Source: Halarchaeum rubridurum
GTDB lineage: Archaea; Halobacteriota; Halobacteria; Halobacteriales; Halobacteriaceae
NCBI RefSeq assembly: GCF_014647115.1
Contig: NZ_BMOO01000001.1
Span: 434,001-498,000 of the forward strand
Direction: 5' to 3'
DNA length: 64,000 nt
Shown: positions 17,425-26,056 of the stretch, one piece after another
Numbering within the stretch: position 1 is the stretch's first letter
Layout: every line of letters starts with the position of its first letter
Made by a program: the position numbers and the translations under genes
The notes under the pieces: generated by a model
Seen by the model: the letters and a program-made list of their open reading frames with translations, nothing else
The model's database searches: none
What the model was told of the DNA's origin: nothing

Positions 17425-18399
17425 TCACTCTGACGTCCACCGACCGAGGCCGGCCTGCGTGCGCGCGCTCGCCGCGTCGGGGTCCCACGCCTGTCGGGCG
17501 GCGCGTTCGCCTTCCGGGTCGACGGCGGGCGGGTCGGCCGGGTCGTGGCCGGGACAGTCGGGGCCGCACTCGGCGGCGGGGTCGACGAGGCGGCCCTCGT
17601 AGGCGCAGAAGGGGAGCGTCGTCGCGCCGGCCTCGCGGCCGCGCTCGGCGTTCGCGCACGCCGGGAGGTCGTAGGTCCGCCACCCCTTCCCGTAGGCGCG
17701 CTCGGCGACGCGGCGGCGCTGCGTCGCCTTCGCCGCGGGCGAGACCGACGCTATCTCGCGCCGGCCGGGGTGGGCGTCGCCGGGTTCGAGCCCCCAGCCG
17801 TCGGCGTCGAGGCGCGTCGGTTCGCGCACCACCGTAATCGGCTCCGCGGCGTCGACGTCGACGCGCCAGACGCCGACCGCGGGCGGGAGGCGGTTGAGGT
17901 GCGCGCGCGTCACGTACGACTCGGTGGCGAGTATCGAGAAATCGAGGACGCCGAGCGAGACGTCGTGGCGGAGTTGCGCGGCGAGGTTCCCGGGTTCCCC
18001 GAGGTCGGGTTTGTTCTCGATGCCGACGAGGTCGCCGACCCAGTCGGGATAGCGCGCGGTCCGGCGGACGACCGCGTGGCCGTCGCGCCGGTCGAGTTCG
18101 AAGAAGCCCGCGTCGCGGCCGCGCTCCGCGATGTCGCGGGCCCGGGCGGGCGGCGCGTCGACGGCGTCGGTGACGCGTCGCCACCGGCCGACGCCGACGT
18201 CGGCCTTGATGGCGGCGGCGGGTATCGCGTCCGGGGTGAGCCGCGTTCGAGCGTCGAACTCGGGGCCGCGGGTGAGACAGACGACGTCGACGATGCGTCC
18301 GGCGGCGGCGCGGACGCTCGTCCCGAGTTGGCGCGCCACCACGGGGTACTCCCGTTCGAGGCGGGCGCAGAGCCGGAGTTCGAACGCGAACTCGCGCAT
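17425..18399 (-). CDS. DUF5787-type protein, possibly nuclease-like
   Basis: This 324-residue haloarchaeal protein resembles DUF5787 from memory. The first half includes WVGDLVGIENKPDLGEPG, in which an acidic residue followed by ENK resembles the D...ExK active-site strand of PD-(D/E)xK nucleases, plus LRHDVSLGVLDFSILATES. The second half has Cys-rich ends (CANAERG...CAYEGRLVDPAAECGPDCPGHD) that could bind zinc. Nuclease activity is my inference, not an established function. It begins just before a GC-rich promoter region and leads the small membrane gene downstream. Confidence 0.65.
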   Translation of the reverse strand: MREFAFELRLCARLEREYPVVARQLGTSVRAAAGRIVDVVCLTRGPEFDARTRLTPDAIPAAAIKADVGVGRWRRVTDAVDAPPARARDIAERGRDAGFFELDRRDGHAVVRRTARYPDWVGDLVGIENKPDLGEPGNLAAQLRHDVSLGVLDFSILATESYVTRAHLNRLPPAVGVWRVDVDAAEPITVVREPTRLDADGWGLEPGDAHPGRREIASVSPAAKATQRRRVAERAYGKGWRTYDLPACANAERGREAGATTLPFCAYEGRLVDPAAECGPDCPGHDPADPPAVDPEGERAARQAWDPDAASARTQAGLGRWTSE

Positions 18400-18513
18400 G
18401 AAGGGCGGGACGGGCGGCGCGCGGTTAAGCGCCGCGCCGACGCGGCGTGTCGTGGGGGTCGGTCCGACGCCGCGGCGCGGGTCGGCGGGGGTCGCGGTGA
18501 ATGGGTGTGGGCG

Positions 18514-18534
18514 CGTCTCGCGAGTCGAGACGCC
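18514..18534. terminator. hairpin after the ZIP transporter gene
   Basis: GCGTCTCG-CGAGT-CGAGACGC is a perfect eight-base-pair stem just beyond the stop of the minus-strand ZIP gene. No T-run follows, so a role in transcript ending or stability is tentative. Confidence 0.35.
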
Positions 18535-18541
18535 AGCGTCC

Positions 18542-19444
18542 TCAGGCGGCGAGCGCGACGTCGAGGGTGAGCATCACCATCAGGCCGGCCATCGTGCCGA
18601 GGGTGGCGGTGCGCTCGTAGCCCCGAGCGTGGCTCTCCGGGATTATCTCGTCGGAGATGACGTAGAGCATCGCGCCGGCGGCGAACCCCATCGCGTAGGG
18701 GAGAATCGGGGTGGCGACGAGGACGGCCCACGCGCCGAAGACGGCGACGGGCACCTCGACGAGGCCGGCGCGCAGGCCCGTCACCATCGCGTAGAAGCGC
18801 GTGCCGAGGCCGGCGTTCCGCGCGGCGATGGCGACCGCGAGCCCCTCCGGGATGTTCTGGATGCCGATGGCGAGCATCAGCGGGAGCGCCTCGCCGAGGT
18901 CGCCGGTGCCGAAGCCGACGCCGACCGCGAGGCCCTCGGGCATGTTGTGGAGCGTGATGGCGACGATGAAGAGGAGGACGGAGGCGAGGCGGCCGTCGAC
19001 GTCGGGGCCGCGGTCGTCGCCCGACGCCGCGGGAGCCGTCTGGTCGTCCGCGTCGGCGTCGCCGGCGTCGCCGTCGCTCGCGGCGTCCGTCCCGCGCTTC
19101 GCGGCGTCCGGTCGCTTGCGGCCCGTGACGAGCACGTGGACGTGGGGCACCCAGCGGTCCGCGCGGTCGAGGGCGAGGACGCCGAGCGCGAGGCCGACGA
19201 GGACGGGGAGGAGACCGCCGGCGTCGATTCCCGGGAGGATGAGGCTCGTGAAGCTCGCGGCGAGCATCACGCCCGCGGCGAAGCCGAGCGCGCCGTCGAG
19301 CGCGCGCTCCGAGGGATCGCGCCAGACGACGATACCGAGCGCTCCCACGAGGTTGAGCGCGGCGATGACGACGCCGCCGACGAACGCCTGCACGATGGGG
19401 TCGGTGCCGGTGAAACCGACGAACGCGTCCGCGAGCGCGCTCAT
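18542..19444 (-). CDS. ZIP-family metal transporter
   Basis: This 300-residue protein has eight hydrophobic helices with a Gly/Asp/Ala-rich cytoplasmic loop between helices 3 and 4 (about residues 108-150). The metal-binding helices carry the signatures HNMPEG and QNIPEG, and the ending TLDVALA is typical. ZIP proteins move Zn2+ or other divalent metals into the cytoplasm. The loop lacks the usual histidine run. No metal-regulator palindrome is evident in the upstream sequence that I can support. Confidence 0.92.
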   Translation of the reverse strand: MSALADAFVGFTGTDPIVQAFVGGVVIAALNLVGALGIVVWRDPSERALDGALGFAAGVMLAASFTSLILPGIDAGGLLPVLVGLALGVLALDRADRWVPHVHVLVTGRKRPDAAKRGTDAASDGDAGDADADDQTAPAASGDDRGPDVDGRLASVLLFIVAITLHNMPEGLAVGVGFGTGDLGEALPLMLAIGIQNIPEGLAVAIAARNAGLGTRFYAMVTGLRAGLVEVPVAVFGAWAVLVATPILPYAMGFAAGAMLYVISDEIIPESHARGYERTATLGTMAGLMVMLTLDVALAA

Positions 19445-19609
19445 CCGGCCCGTTCGGCGGCGGCGGTCGGTCGGCGCGCGGTCGTGGATGGGGGTCGCTG
19501 CATGGCGGCCGTAGGCGGAGAGAGGAGTTAGTTCCCCGTGCCGGCGAACGGCGCGGTCGTGTGAGGGAGCGACACGGCCTGAGAACCGCCGCGACGCCGC
19601 CGAATCGGG

Positions 19610-19620
19610 GGCTTTATCAT
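19610..19620 (+). promoter_or_regulatory. TATA box of the aIF2 gamma operon
   Basis: GCTTTATCAT lies 35 to 44 bases before ATG 19654, leaving a leader of roughly 10 to 15 bases. Confidence 0.5.
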
Positions 19621-19653
19621 TTCCGCAGGGCGAAGTGCCCGCAAGATTACTGC

Positions 19654-20892
19654 ATGGCAGGAACTCATCGCCAACCGGAGGTGAACATCGGTCTCGTCGG
19701 GCACGTCGACCACGGCAAGACGACGCTCGTCCGTGCGCTGTCCGGCGAATGGACCGATCAGCACTCCGAGGAGATGAAACGCGGCATCTCCATCCGGCTG
19801 GGCTACGCGGACGCGACGTTCCGGCGCTGCCCGGAGGAGGAGCCCCCCGAGTGTTACACGGTCGAGGAGCGCTGTTCCGAGCACGACGTCGACACCGACG
19901 TCCTACGGACGGTGTCGTTCGTCGACGCGCCCGGGCACGAGACGCTGATGGCGACGATGCTCTCCGGGGCGTCCCTCATGGACGGCGCGGTACTCGTCGT
20001 CGGCGCGAACGAGGAGGTGCCCCAGCCCCAGACCGAGGAGCACCTGATGGCGCTCGACATCATCGGCATCGAGAACGTCGTCATCGCGCAGAACAAGGTC
20101 GACCTCGTCGACGGCGAGCAGGCCCGCGAGAACTACGAGCAGATACAGGAGTTCGTCGAGGGCACCGTCGCCGAGGACGCCCCCGTCGTTCCCGTGTCCG
20201 CCGAACAGGAGATCAACCTCGACGTCCTCATCGAGACCATCGAGGAGGAGATTCCGACGCCCGAGCGCGACCCCGACGCCGACCCCCGGATGTACGTCGC
20301 GCGCTCCTTCGACATCAACCGCCCCGGCACCACGTGGGAGGGGCTCACCGGCGGCGTTCTCGGGGGGAGCCTCGTCGCGGGCGAACTCGACGTCGACGAC
20401 GACCTCGAACTCCGGCCGGGCCGCGAGGTCGAGGAGGGCGGCCAATCCGAGTGGCAGTCCATCACGACGACCGTCCGCTCGCTCCAGGCTGGCGGCGAGG
20501 ACGTCGACACCGTCACGCCCGGCGGCTTGCTGGGCGTGGGGACCGGCCTCGACCCGAGCATGACGAAGGGCGACGCGCTCGCCGGGCAGGTCGCCGGCCA
20601 CCCCGAGGCGCTCCCGCCGACGTGGGAGTCCTTCGAGATGGAGGTCGACCTCCTCGAACGGCTCGTCGGCGCGGAGGAGGGCGAGACCATCGACGACATC
20701 AACACCGGCGAACCGCTGATGCTCACCGTCGGCACCGCCACCACCGTCGGCGCGGTCACGTCCGCGCGCGAGGGCGAGTGCGAGGTGAACCTCAAGCGCC
20801 CGGTCTGCGCCGAGGAGGGCGACGTCATCGCCATCAACCGCCGCGTCGGCGCGCGCTGGCGCCTCATCGGCATCGGCCGCCTACAGGGGTAA
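19654..20892 (+). CDS. eif2g: translation initiation factor aIF2 subunit gamma
   Basis: This 412-residue GTPase is the core subunit that delivers initiator Met-tRNA to the ribosome. The P-loop GHVDHGKTT covers residues 16-24; DAPGHE is G3 and QNKVD is G4. The zinc knuckle cysteines (RRCPEE, PECYTV, ERCSEH) are present, followed by two beta-barrel domains ending [15 protein letters not shown] 19654 matches the family start [13 protein letters not shown]. It leads a run of five tightly packed genes through Rpo7 and Spt4 to dephospho-CoA kinase. Confidence 0.97.
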   Translation: MAGTHRQPEVNIGLVGHVDHGKTTLVRALSGEWTDQHSEEMKRGISIRLGYADATFRRCPEEEPPECYTVEERCSEHDVDTDVLRTVSFVDAPGHETLMATMLSGASLMDGAVLVVGANEEVPQPQTEEHLMALDIIGIENVVIAQNKVDLVDGEQARENYEQIQEFVEGTVAEDAPVVPVSAEQEINLDVLIETIEEEIPTPERDPDADPRMYVARSFDINRPGTTWEGLTGGVLGGSLVAGELDVDDDLELRPGREVEEGGQSEWQSITTTVRSLQAGGEDVDTVTPGGLLGVGTGLDPSMTKGDALAGQVAGHPEALPPTWESFEMEVDLLERLVGAEEGETIDDINTGEPLMLTVGTATTVGAVTSAREGECEVNLKRPVCAEEGDVIAINRRVGARWRLIGIGRLQG

Positions 20893-20895
20893 CAG

Positions 20896-21279
20896 ATGAC
20901 GGAACGGGTCGCACTCGACGCGAACGCGCTGATGATGCCGGTCGAGGTCGGCGTTCGCGTCTTCGAGGAACTGGATCGGGTCTGCGGCGACTACGACCCG
21001 GTCGTCCCGGACGTCGTCGCCGACGAACTCGCGTCGCTCGCCGACGGTAACGGCGAGGAGGCGACGGCGGCGGCGGTCGGCACGGACCTCGCGGCCCGCT
21101 GTAGCGACCAGGAGACGGACGGACAGTACGCGGACGACGAGATCGTCGCGCTCGCAGACGCGGGCGCGGTCGACGTCGTCTGCACGAACGACGGCCCCCT
21201 CCGCGAGCGCGTGCTCGCGGCCGGTACCCCGGTGGTCCACCTCCGGGGCCGGAACCGACTCACACGCACGCACCCATAG
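20896..21279 (+). CDS. PIN-domain protein (Fcf1/Nob1-like)
   Basis: This 127-residue PIN-fold protein has the conserved acids in ALDANALMMP, PDVVADELASL, ADDEIVALADA and CTNDGPL, which form the metal-dependent RNase site. Its fixed position between aIF2 gamma and Rpo7 points to a housekeeping role in RNA or ribosome processing, not a toxin role. It begins three bases after aIF2 gamma and is followed directly by rpo7. Confidence 0.85.
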   Translation: MTERVALDANALMMPVEVGVRVFEELDRVCGDYDPVVPDVVADELASLADGNGEEATAAAVGTDLAARCSDQETDGQYADDEIVALADAGAVDVVCTNDGPLRERVLAAGTPVVHLRGRNRLTRTHP

Positions 21280-21840
21280 ATGTACAAGCGCGCACGCCTG
21301 AAGGACACGGTAGAAGTACCCCCGGAGCACCTGGCGGACGTCTCGCCGGACCTGGTGAAACGCTTACTCCAGGACAAACTCGAGGGGCGCATGGACGAGG
21401 ACCTCGGTAGCGTCGTCACGGTGACGGAGGTCCACGAGATCGGCGACGGTGCGGTCCTCCCGAACCGCCCCGGCGTCTACTACGAGGCGGAGTTCGACGC
21501 CGTCACGTTCGACCCCGAGATGCAGGAGGTCATCGACGGCGAGGTCGTCGAGGTCGTGAACTTCGGGGCGTTCGTCGGCATCGGTCCCGTCGACGGCCTG
21601 CTCCACGTCAGTCAGATTTCCGACGAGTACCTCGCGTACGACGAGCAGAACCAGCAGCTCGCGAGCCGCGAGTCCGGCGACGTGCTCAGCGTCGACGACG
21701 CGGTCCGCGCGCGGATCGTCACGAAGAGCATCGACGAGCGCAACCCGCGCGAGTCGAAGATCGGCCTCACCGCCAAACAGCCCGGCCTCGGCAAACACGA
21801 GTGGCTCCGCAAGGCCGACGAGAACCCGGAGGCCGAGTAG
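21280..21840 (+). CDS. rpo7: DNA-directed RNA polymerase subunit Rpo7 (RpoE')
   Basis: This 186-residue subunit forms the polymerase stalk with Rpo4. The N-terminal half is the RNP-like domain (MYKRARLKDTVEVPPEHL), and residues about 82 to 165 form an S1 RNA-binding domain (VEVVNFGAFVGIGPVDGLLHVSQI). The acidic tail is usual in haloarchaea. ATG 21280 comes directly after the PIN gene stop, and spt4 follows after one base, so all are one transcript. Confidence 0.97.
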   Translation: MYKRARLKDTVEVPPEHLADVSPDLVKRLLQDKLEGRMDEDLGSVVTVTEVHEIGDGAVLPNRPGVYYEAEFDAVTFDPEMQEVIDGEVVEVVNFGAFVGIGPVDGLLHVSQISDEYLAYDEQNQQLASRESGDVLSVDDAVRARIVTKSIDERNPRESKIGLTAKQPGLGKHEWLRKADENPEAE

Positions 21841-21841
21841 G

Positions 21842-22039
21842 ATGGCGTCGAACCGCCTCGCCTGCCACGACTGCCACCGGATCGTCGAGCCCGACGAGGA
21901 CGTCTGTCCCTACTGCGGGTCGAACGACCTCACGGAGGACTGGGCGGGCTACGTCGTCATCACGCACCCCGGCTCCTCCGAGATCGCGGAGAAGATGGAG
22001 GTCACGGAAGCGGGCGAGTACGCGCTGAAAGTCAGGTAG
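21842..22039 (+). CDS. spt4: transcription elongation factor Spt4 (RpoE'')
   Basis: This 65-residue zinc-finger protein has Cys pairs ACHDC and CPYCG, followed by the WAGYVVITHPGSSEIAEKM block that contacts the Spt5 NGN domain. It helps keep RNA polymerase clamped during elongation. It is placed between rpo7 and the dephospho-CoA kinase with one and zero bases of spacing. Confidence 0.96.
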   Translation: MASNRLACHDCHRIVEPDEDVCPYCGSNDLTEDWAGYVVITHPGSSEIAEKMEVTEAGEYALKVR

Positions 22040-22576
22040 ATGGGGACCGTCGCGTCGCTGCCGAAGAGCGCGCGCGCGTCCTTCAAGGAGCCCCTCGGGC
22101 CCGTCTTCACGGACGCCCACGAGCTGCTCGCGGACGCGGGCGACCCCATCATCGCCGTCGGCGACGTCGTAAACTCCCACCTCGGACGCGCGGGCGTCAC
22201 GCCGCACGTCGCGGTCGTCGACGGGAAGACCGAGCGCGAGCGCGTCGCCGACGCGGTGCTCGACGACATCCCCGAGACGCCGCGAAGCGTCGCGGTCGCC
22301 TCGGAGCCGGGGACGCTCTCCGCGGAGCTCATCGAGGCGCTGCGCGACGCCATCGCCGCCGCGGAGCCGACGCGGATCGACGTGACGGGCGAGGAGGACC
22401 TCGCGACCGTACCGGCGGTCCTGCTCGCGCCCGCGGACGCCTCGATAGTGTATGGCCAACCCGGCGAGGGGATGGTGCGCGCGAACGTCACTACGGGCCT
22501 CCGCGAGCGCGTGCGGGAGCTCGCCGAGGAGTTGGAGACGGAAGCGGCGTTCTGGGACCTCGTCGAGCGTCAGTAG
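22040..22576 (+). CDS. GTP-dependent dephospho-CoA kinase (DUF359)
   Basis: This 178-residue protein matches the archaeal DUF359 family, shown to perform the last step of coenzyme A synthesis using GTP. The blocks FKEPLGPVF, IIAVGDVVNSHL, VVDGKTER and VYGQPGEGMV are characteristic. The start codon follows the spt4 stop without a gap. Its 3' end overlaps the end of a small convergent membrane gene by seven bases. Confidence 0.9.
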   Translation: MGTVASLPKSARASFKEPLGPVFTDAHELLADAGDPIIAVGDVVNSHLGRAGVTPHVAVVDGKTERERVADAVLDDIPETPRSVAVASEPGTLSAELIEALRDAIAAAEPTRIDVTGEEDLATVPAVLLAPADASIVYGQPGEGMVRANVTTGLRERVRELAEELETEAAFWDLVERQ

Positions 22577-22725
22577 TCGGCGAGCCACGCGCCGACGACG
22601 AACGCGGCCGCGAGAAACCCGAGGAGGAGCCCCAGCGCCGCGAAGACGCCCGTCGACGCCGAGTTGAGGAACCACCCGAACAGCAACAGCGCGAGCCCGG
22701 CGCGCTGCGCCGACGCCGTGCTCAT
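22570..22725 (-). CDS. 51-residue membrane protein
   Basis: I do not recognise a family. The peptide has two hydrophobic segments (residues about 10-20 and 27-49) linked by NSASTG, with only one charged residue near each end. It ends in WLADY. Both stop and start fit a real gene: ATG 22725, haloarchaeal codon usage, and convergence with dephospho-CoA kinase with a seven-base overlap. Confidence 0.6.
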   Translation of the reverse strand: MSTASAQRAGLALLLFGWFLNSASTGVFAALGLLLGFLAAAFVVGAWLADY

Positions 22726-22897
22726 CGGACCACCGGGGTGGGCATACGCGCCGGGAGGGGCGTGACGAGCAAAAACGTTCGGCCGACCCGACGGACCACG
22801 GTCGCCCGTGTTCGCGCGACGAGCGGTCCGTCAGGACCCGAACGGTCGCCGGTTCGCTCGCCGTCAGGCGAGGCGCAAACGACCCCGTAGGGGTCGT

Positions 22898-22973
22898 GCA
22901 GCGCTTTTGGCCGAGCTTTTGCCAGCGCAGAGCGCGCCTCCGGCGCGCTCAAGCGCGGCAAAAGGTCGTTCGT
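22898..22973. repeat. palindromic intergenic repeat, family B copy 2
   Basis: The order GCGCTTTTGGCCGAGC, CTTTTGCC, perfect stem GAGCGCGCC-TCC-GGCGCGCTC, then GCGGCAAAAGG repeats that at 3670-3722, with a different inner stem. CTTTTGCC and GGCAAAAG also pair, giving a long nested hairpin. A further stem ACGACCCC-GTA-GGGGTCGT lies at 22879-22897. It sits just before the promoter of rps24e. Confidence 0.5.
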
Positions 22974-22975
22974 AA

Positions 22976-22986
22976 TGCTTTTACTC
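22976..22986 (+). promoter_or_regulatory. TATA box of the S24e operon
   Basis: TGCTTTTACTC lies about 33 bases before ATG 23018 and directly after the palindromic repeat. Confidence 0.45.
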
Positions 22987-23017
22987 GGTTCGGCGCCTTA
23001 GTGAATGACAACTGACC

Positions 23018-23326
23018 ATGGAAATCGAAATCCTGAGCGAGGAGGGCAATCCGCTCCTCCACAGAGACGAGGTCCAGTTCGAGATTACGCACGACGAGGC
23101 GACGCCGTCGCGGCTCTCCGTCCGCGACTCGCTGGCGGCGACGCTGGACAAGGACAGCGACGAGGTCGTCGTCCGCAGCCTCGACACGAAGTTCGGGATG
23201 CGCAAGACCGTGGGCTACGCGAAGGTCTACGAGTCCCCCGACGCCGCCATCGACGTCGAGCAGGGCCACATGCTCGAGCGCAACAAGATCGAGGCCGAGG
23301 CCGAGGAAGCGGAGGCTGAGGAGTAA
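23018..23326 (+). CDS. rps24e: 30S ribosomal protein S24e
   Basis: This 102-residue small-subunit protein matches archaeal S24e along its length, with [16 protein letters not shown] and [20 protein letters not shown]. The last dozen residues are a Glu/Ala tail. The stop TAA overlaps ATG of rps27ae by one base (TAATG), so translation of the two is coupled, as in other archaea. Confidence 0.96.
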   Translation: MEIEILSEEGNPLLHRDEVQFEITHDEATPSRLSVRDSLAATLDKDSDEVVVRSLDTKFGMRKTVGYAKVYESPDAAIDVEQGHMLERNKIEAEAEEAEAEE

Positions 23327-23460
23327 TGCCCCGCTCCGACTACTACAACGACGACGGCACGACGTCGAAGGAGCAGTGTCCGCGCTGCGGCGACACCTTC
23401 CTCGCGGAGCACTCGGACCGCGAGCACTGCGGGAAGTGCGGCTACACCGAGTGGAAGTAA
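23326..23460 (+). CDS. rps27ae: 30S ribosomal protein S27ae
   Basis: This 44-residue zinc-ribbon protein has CPRCG and CGKCG pairs and starts [12 protein letters not shown], the usual haloarchaeal form. It overlaps rps24e by one base. A run of six T residues (23471-23476) lies between its stop and the Kae1-Bud32 start and may end part of the transcripts. Confidence 0.95.
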   Translation: MPRSDYYNDDGTTSKEQCPRCGDTFLAEHSDREHCGKCGYTEWK

Positions 23461-23477
23461 CGCGCTAACGTTTTTTC

Positions 23478-25139
23478 ATGCGCGTCGTCGGGATCGAAGG
23501 GACGGCGTGGTGTGCGAGCGCCGCGGTGTTCGACACGGAGCGTGATCGCGTCCGAATCGAGTCCGACGCGTACGAACCGGAGAGCGGCGGCATTCACCCG
23601 CGCGAGGCCGCAGAGCACATGCGGGAGGCGATTCCGTCGGTCATCGAGGCGACGCTGGCGAACGCCGACGGTCCCATCGACGCGGTGGCGTTCGCGCGCG
23701 GACCGGGCATCGGGCCGTGTCTCCGCATCGTCGGGTCGGCGGCGCGCGCGCTCGCCCAGGGCCTCGACGTCCCGCTCGTCGGCGTGAACCACATGGTGGC
23801 GCACCTGGAGATCGGTCGTCATCGCTCGGGGTTCGACTCGCCGGTGTGTCTGAACGCCTCGGGGGCGAACGCGCACGTCCTCGGCTACCACAACGGCCGC
23901 TATCGCGTGCTCGGCGAGACGATGGACACGGGCGTCGGGAACGCCCTCGATAAGTTCACGCGCCACGTCGGCTGGTCGCATCCGGGCGGCCCGAAGGTCG
24001 AGGAGCACGCGAAGCGCGGCGAGTACGTCCCGCTCCCGTACGTCGTGAAGGGGATGGACTTCTCGTTCTCGGGAATCATGAGCGCCGCGAAGGACGCCTA
24101 CGACGACGGGACGCCGGTCGAGGACGTCTGTCGGGGGTTGGAGGAGACGGTGTTCGGGATGCTGACGGAGGTCGCCGAACGCGCCCTCTCGTTGACGGGG
24201 CGCGACGAGCTCGTCCTGGGCGGCGGCGTCGGGCAGAACGCCCGCCTCCGCGGGATGCTGGAGGCGATGTGCGAGCAGCGCGGCGCGGAGTTCTACGCGC
24301 CCGAGGGTCGATTCCTCCGGGACAACGCGGGGATGGTCGCGGTGCTCGGCGCGAAGATGTACGCGGCGGGCGACACGCTCGCCGTCGCGGACTCCGCGGT
24401 GGACCCGGACTACCGGCCGGACGAGGTGCCGGTGACGTGGCGCGGCGACGCGGAGGACGTGTTGCTCGGCGGCACTGGTACCGACGCGGGCGGCGACCTC
24501 CGCGGCGCGGAGGCCATCGTCGACGTGCGCGGGGACGAAGTGTCGAAGACCCGCCGGCCGAAGGGGTATCGCCACGACGCGCTGGACGCGCGCCTCCGAC
24601 GGGAGCGGACGACGAGCGAGGCGCGCCTGCTCTCGGAGGCGCGCCGGGTCGGCGTCCCGACGCCCGTGCTCTCGGACGTCGACGTCCCGGAGAGCACGCT
24701 GACGATGGCGCGCGTCGGCGACACCGACCTGCGCGACGCGCTGAGCGAGGAGCGCGTCGCGGCGGTCGCCGAGCACCTCGCGGCGATACACGAGGCGGGG
24801 TTCGTCCACGGCGACCCGACGACGCGGAACGCACGCGTCGCGCACGACGTGGCGCGGGACGAGCGGGCGGGAGCGGACGCGACACGCGCTTCGGCGTACG
24901 ACTCGCCAGGGGGCGAGTGGGGCAAGCGCGTCCACCTCATCGACTTCGGACTCGGCTACTACACGGACGACGTCGAGGATTACGCGATGGACCTCCGGGT
25001 CTTCGAGGGGTCTATCAGGGGGACGGCGGACGACCCCGACCCGCTGGTCGCGGCGGCGGAGGCGGCGTACCGCGAGGCGGGCGATTCCGACGTCGTCGCG
25101 CGCCTGCGCGAGGTCGAGGAGCGCGGGCGCTACCGATAG
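23478..25139 (+). CDS. kae1-bud32: bifunctional tRNA t6A synthase / kinase (Kae1-Bud32 fusion)
   Basis: This 553-residue fusion carries two KEOPS subunits that make N6-threonylcarbamoyladenosine at position 37 of ANN-decoding tRNAs. Residues about 1 to 325 are Kae1 (ASKHA fold), with the metal histidines in NHMVAHLEIGRH and the Asp-containing LRDNAGMVAVLGA. A short linker leads to Bud32 (about residues 340-553), a small kinase with HGDPTTRNARV as catalytic loop and LIDFGLGYYTDD as metal loop. The fusion is known in other euryarchaea. It follows rps24e-rps27ae, a conserved neighbourhood. Confidence 0.96.
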   Translation: MRVVGIEGTAWCASAAVFDTERDRVRIESDAYEPESGGIHPREAAEHMREAIPSVIEATLANADGPIDAVAFARGPGIGPCLRIVGSAARALAQGLDVPLVGVNHMVAHLEIGRHRSGFDSPVCLNASGANAHVLGYHNGRYRVLGETMDTGVGNALDKFTRHVGWSHPGGPKVEEHAKRGEYVPLPYVVKGMDFSFSGIMSAAKDAYDDGTPVEDVCRGLEETVFGMLTEVAERALSLTGRDELVLGGGVGQNARLRGMLEAMCEQRGAEFYAPEGRFLRDNAGMVAVLGAKMYAAGDTLAVADSAVDPDYRPDEVPVTWRGDAEDVLLGGTGTDAGGDLRGAEAIVDVRGDEVSKTRRPKGYRHDALDARLRRERTTSEARLLSEARRVGVPTPVLSDVDVPESTLTMARVGDTDLRDALSEERVAAVAEHLAAIHEAGFVHGDPTTRNARVAHDVARDERAGADATRASAYDSPGGEWGKRVHLIDFGLGYYTDDVEDYAMDLRVFEGSIRGTADDPDPLVAAAEAAYREAGDSDVVARLREVEERGRYR

Positions 25140-25177
25140 CGAAAAGCTTCTTGCCGCGGCCGGTCGTAGCCCGAGAC

Positions 25178-25447
25178 ATGCCCGAGAAGCCCACGTCCGG
25201 CGAGCTGTTCGGCGTCCCGTACAACTTCGAGCGCCCGTCGCTCTCGAACATGCTGAAGGCCTACTGGCAGCCCGGCGAGGGGATGCTCGTCGAGAAGCCG
25301 TTCGGCGTCGGCTACACGCTGAACCTCGCGAACTGGCGGTCGTGGATCGTCCTCGCCGTCGCGGGCGTCCTCCTCTGGCAGCAACAGCAGGGCGAGGGCG
25401 AGGACGGCGCGGTCGACGAGGCCGTCGAAGTCGTCGTCGACGAGTAA
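25178..25447 (+). CDS. DUF5808-type small membrane protein
   Basis: This 89-residue protein begins with a soluble part containing LFGVPYNFERPS and LVEKPFGVGYTLNLAN, which resembles the DUF5808 motif from memory. One membrane helix follows (about residues 52-68) and then a Gln/Glu/Asp tail. The function is unknown. It lies between Kae1-Bud32 and the ITPase gene on the same strand. Confidence 0.7.
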   Translation: MPEKPTSGELFGVPYNFERPSLSNMLKAYWQPGEGMLVEKPFGVGYTLNLANWRSWIVLAVAGVLLWQQQQGEGEDGAVDEAVEVVVDE

Positions 25448-25508
25448 CGGTACCGGCCACCGCGTCGAATCCCCGATTCCTTTTGGCGGTGCGGTGCTCG
25501 CTACGCGT

Positions 25509-26048
25509 ATGAGTCTCCTGTTCGTGACGACGAACGCGGGGAAGGTGCGCGAGGCGCGTGACTACCTCGACGCCGACGTGACACAGTTCGACTACGACTA
25601 CGCGGAGGTCCAGAGCGACGACCTCGGGGAAATCGCGGCGCGCGGCGCGCGCGAGGCCTACGAGGCCGCGGGCGGTGACGACCCGGTTATCGTCGACGAC
25701 TCGGGGCTGTTCGTCGGCGGCCTCGATGGGTTCCCGGGGCCGTACTCCTCGTACGTGGAGGACACGCTCGGCATCGAGCGCGTCTGGGAGCTCGCCGCGG
25801 ACCTCGACGACCGGGCGGCGGCGTTCCGCTCCGTCGTCGCGTACGCGGACGGCGAGACGGTCGAGACCTTCACGGGAGAGGTGCCGGGGCGAATCGTCGC
25901 GCCGCGCGGGACCGGCGGCTTCGGCTTCGACCCGATCTTCGAACACGACGGCGAGACGTTCGCGGAGATGGACACCGAGGCGAAGAACGTCGTCTCGCAC
26001 CGCGGGCGCGCGCTTGCGTCGCTCGCGGAGTGGCTCGCGGAGCGCTGA
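25509..26048 (+). CDS. non-canonical purine NTP pyrophosphatase (RdgB/HAM1)
   Basis: This 179-residue enzyme removes inosine and xanthosine triphosphates from the nucleotide pool. The substrate loop TTNAGKVREA, the acidic VDDSGLFV pair, the block GFPGPYSSYV, GTGGFGFDPIF and the final SHRGRA are all family motifs. ATG 25509 is preferred to ATG 25494 because MSLLFVTTNAGK is the family start. Confidence 0.94.
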   Translation: MSLLFVTTNAGKVREARDYLDADVTQFDYDYAEVQSDDLGEIAARGAREAYEAAGGDDPVIVDDSGLFVGGLDGFPGPYSSYVEDTLGIERVWELAADLDDRAAAFRSVVAYADGETVETFTGEVPGRIVAPRGTGGFGFDPIFEHDGETFAEMDTEAKNVVSHRGRALASLAEWLAER

Positions 26049-26056
26049 GAGGGCGC

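Noticed and set aside
20896-21279. VapC-type toxin
   Set aside because: No antitoxin partner is adjacent; the gene is fixed between aIF2 gamma and rpo7, which indicates a housekeeping PIN protein.
22722-22961. 79-residue minus-strand open frame before rps24e
   Set aside because: It overlaps the palindromic family B repeat and the small membrane gene and shows no protein-like features.
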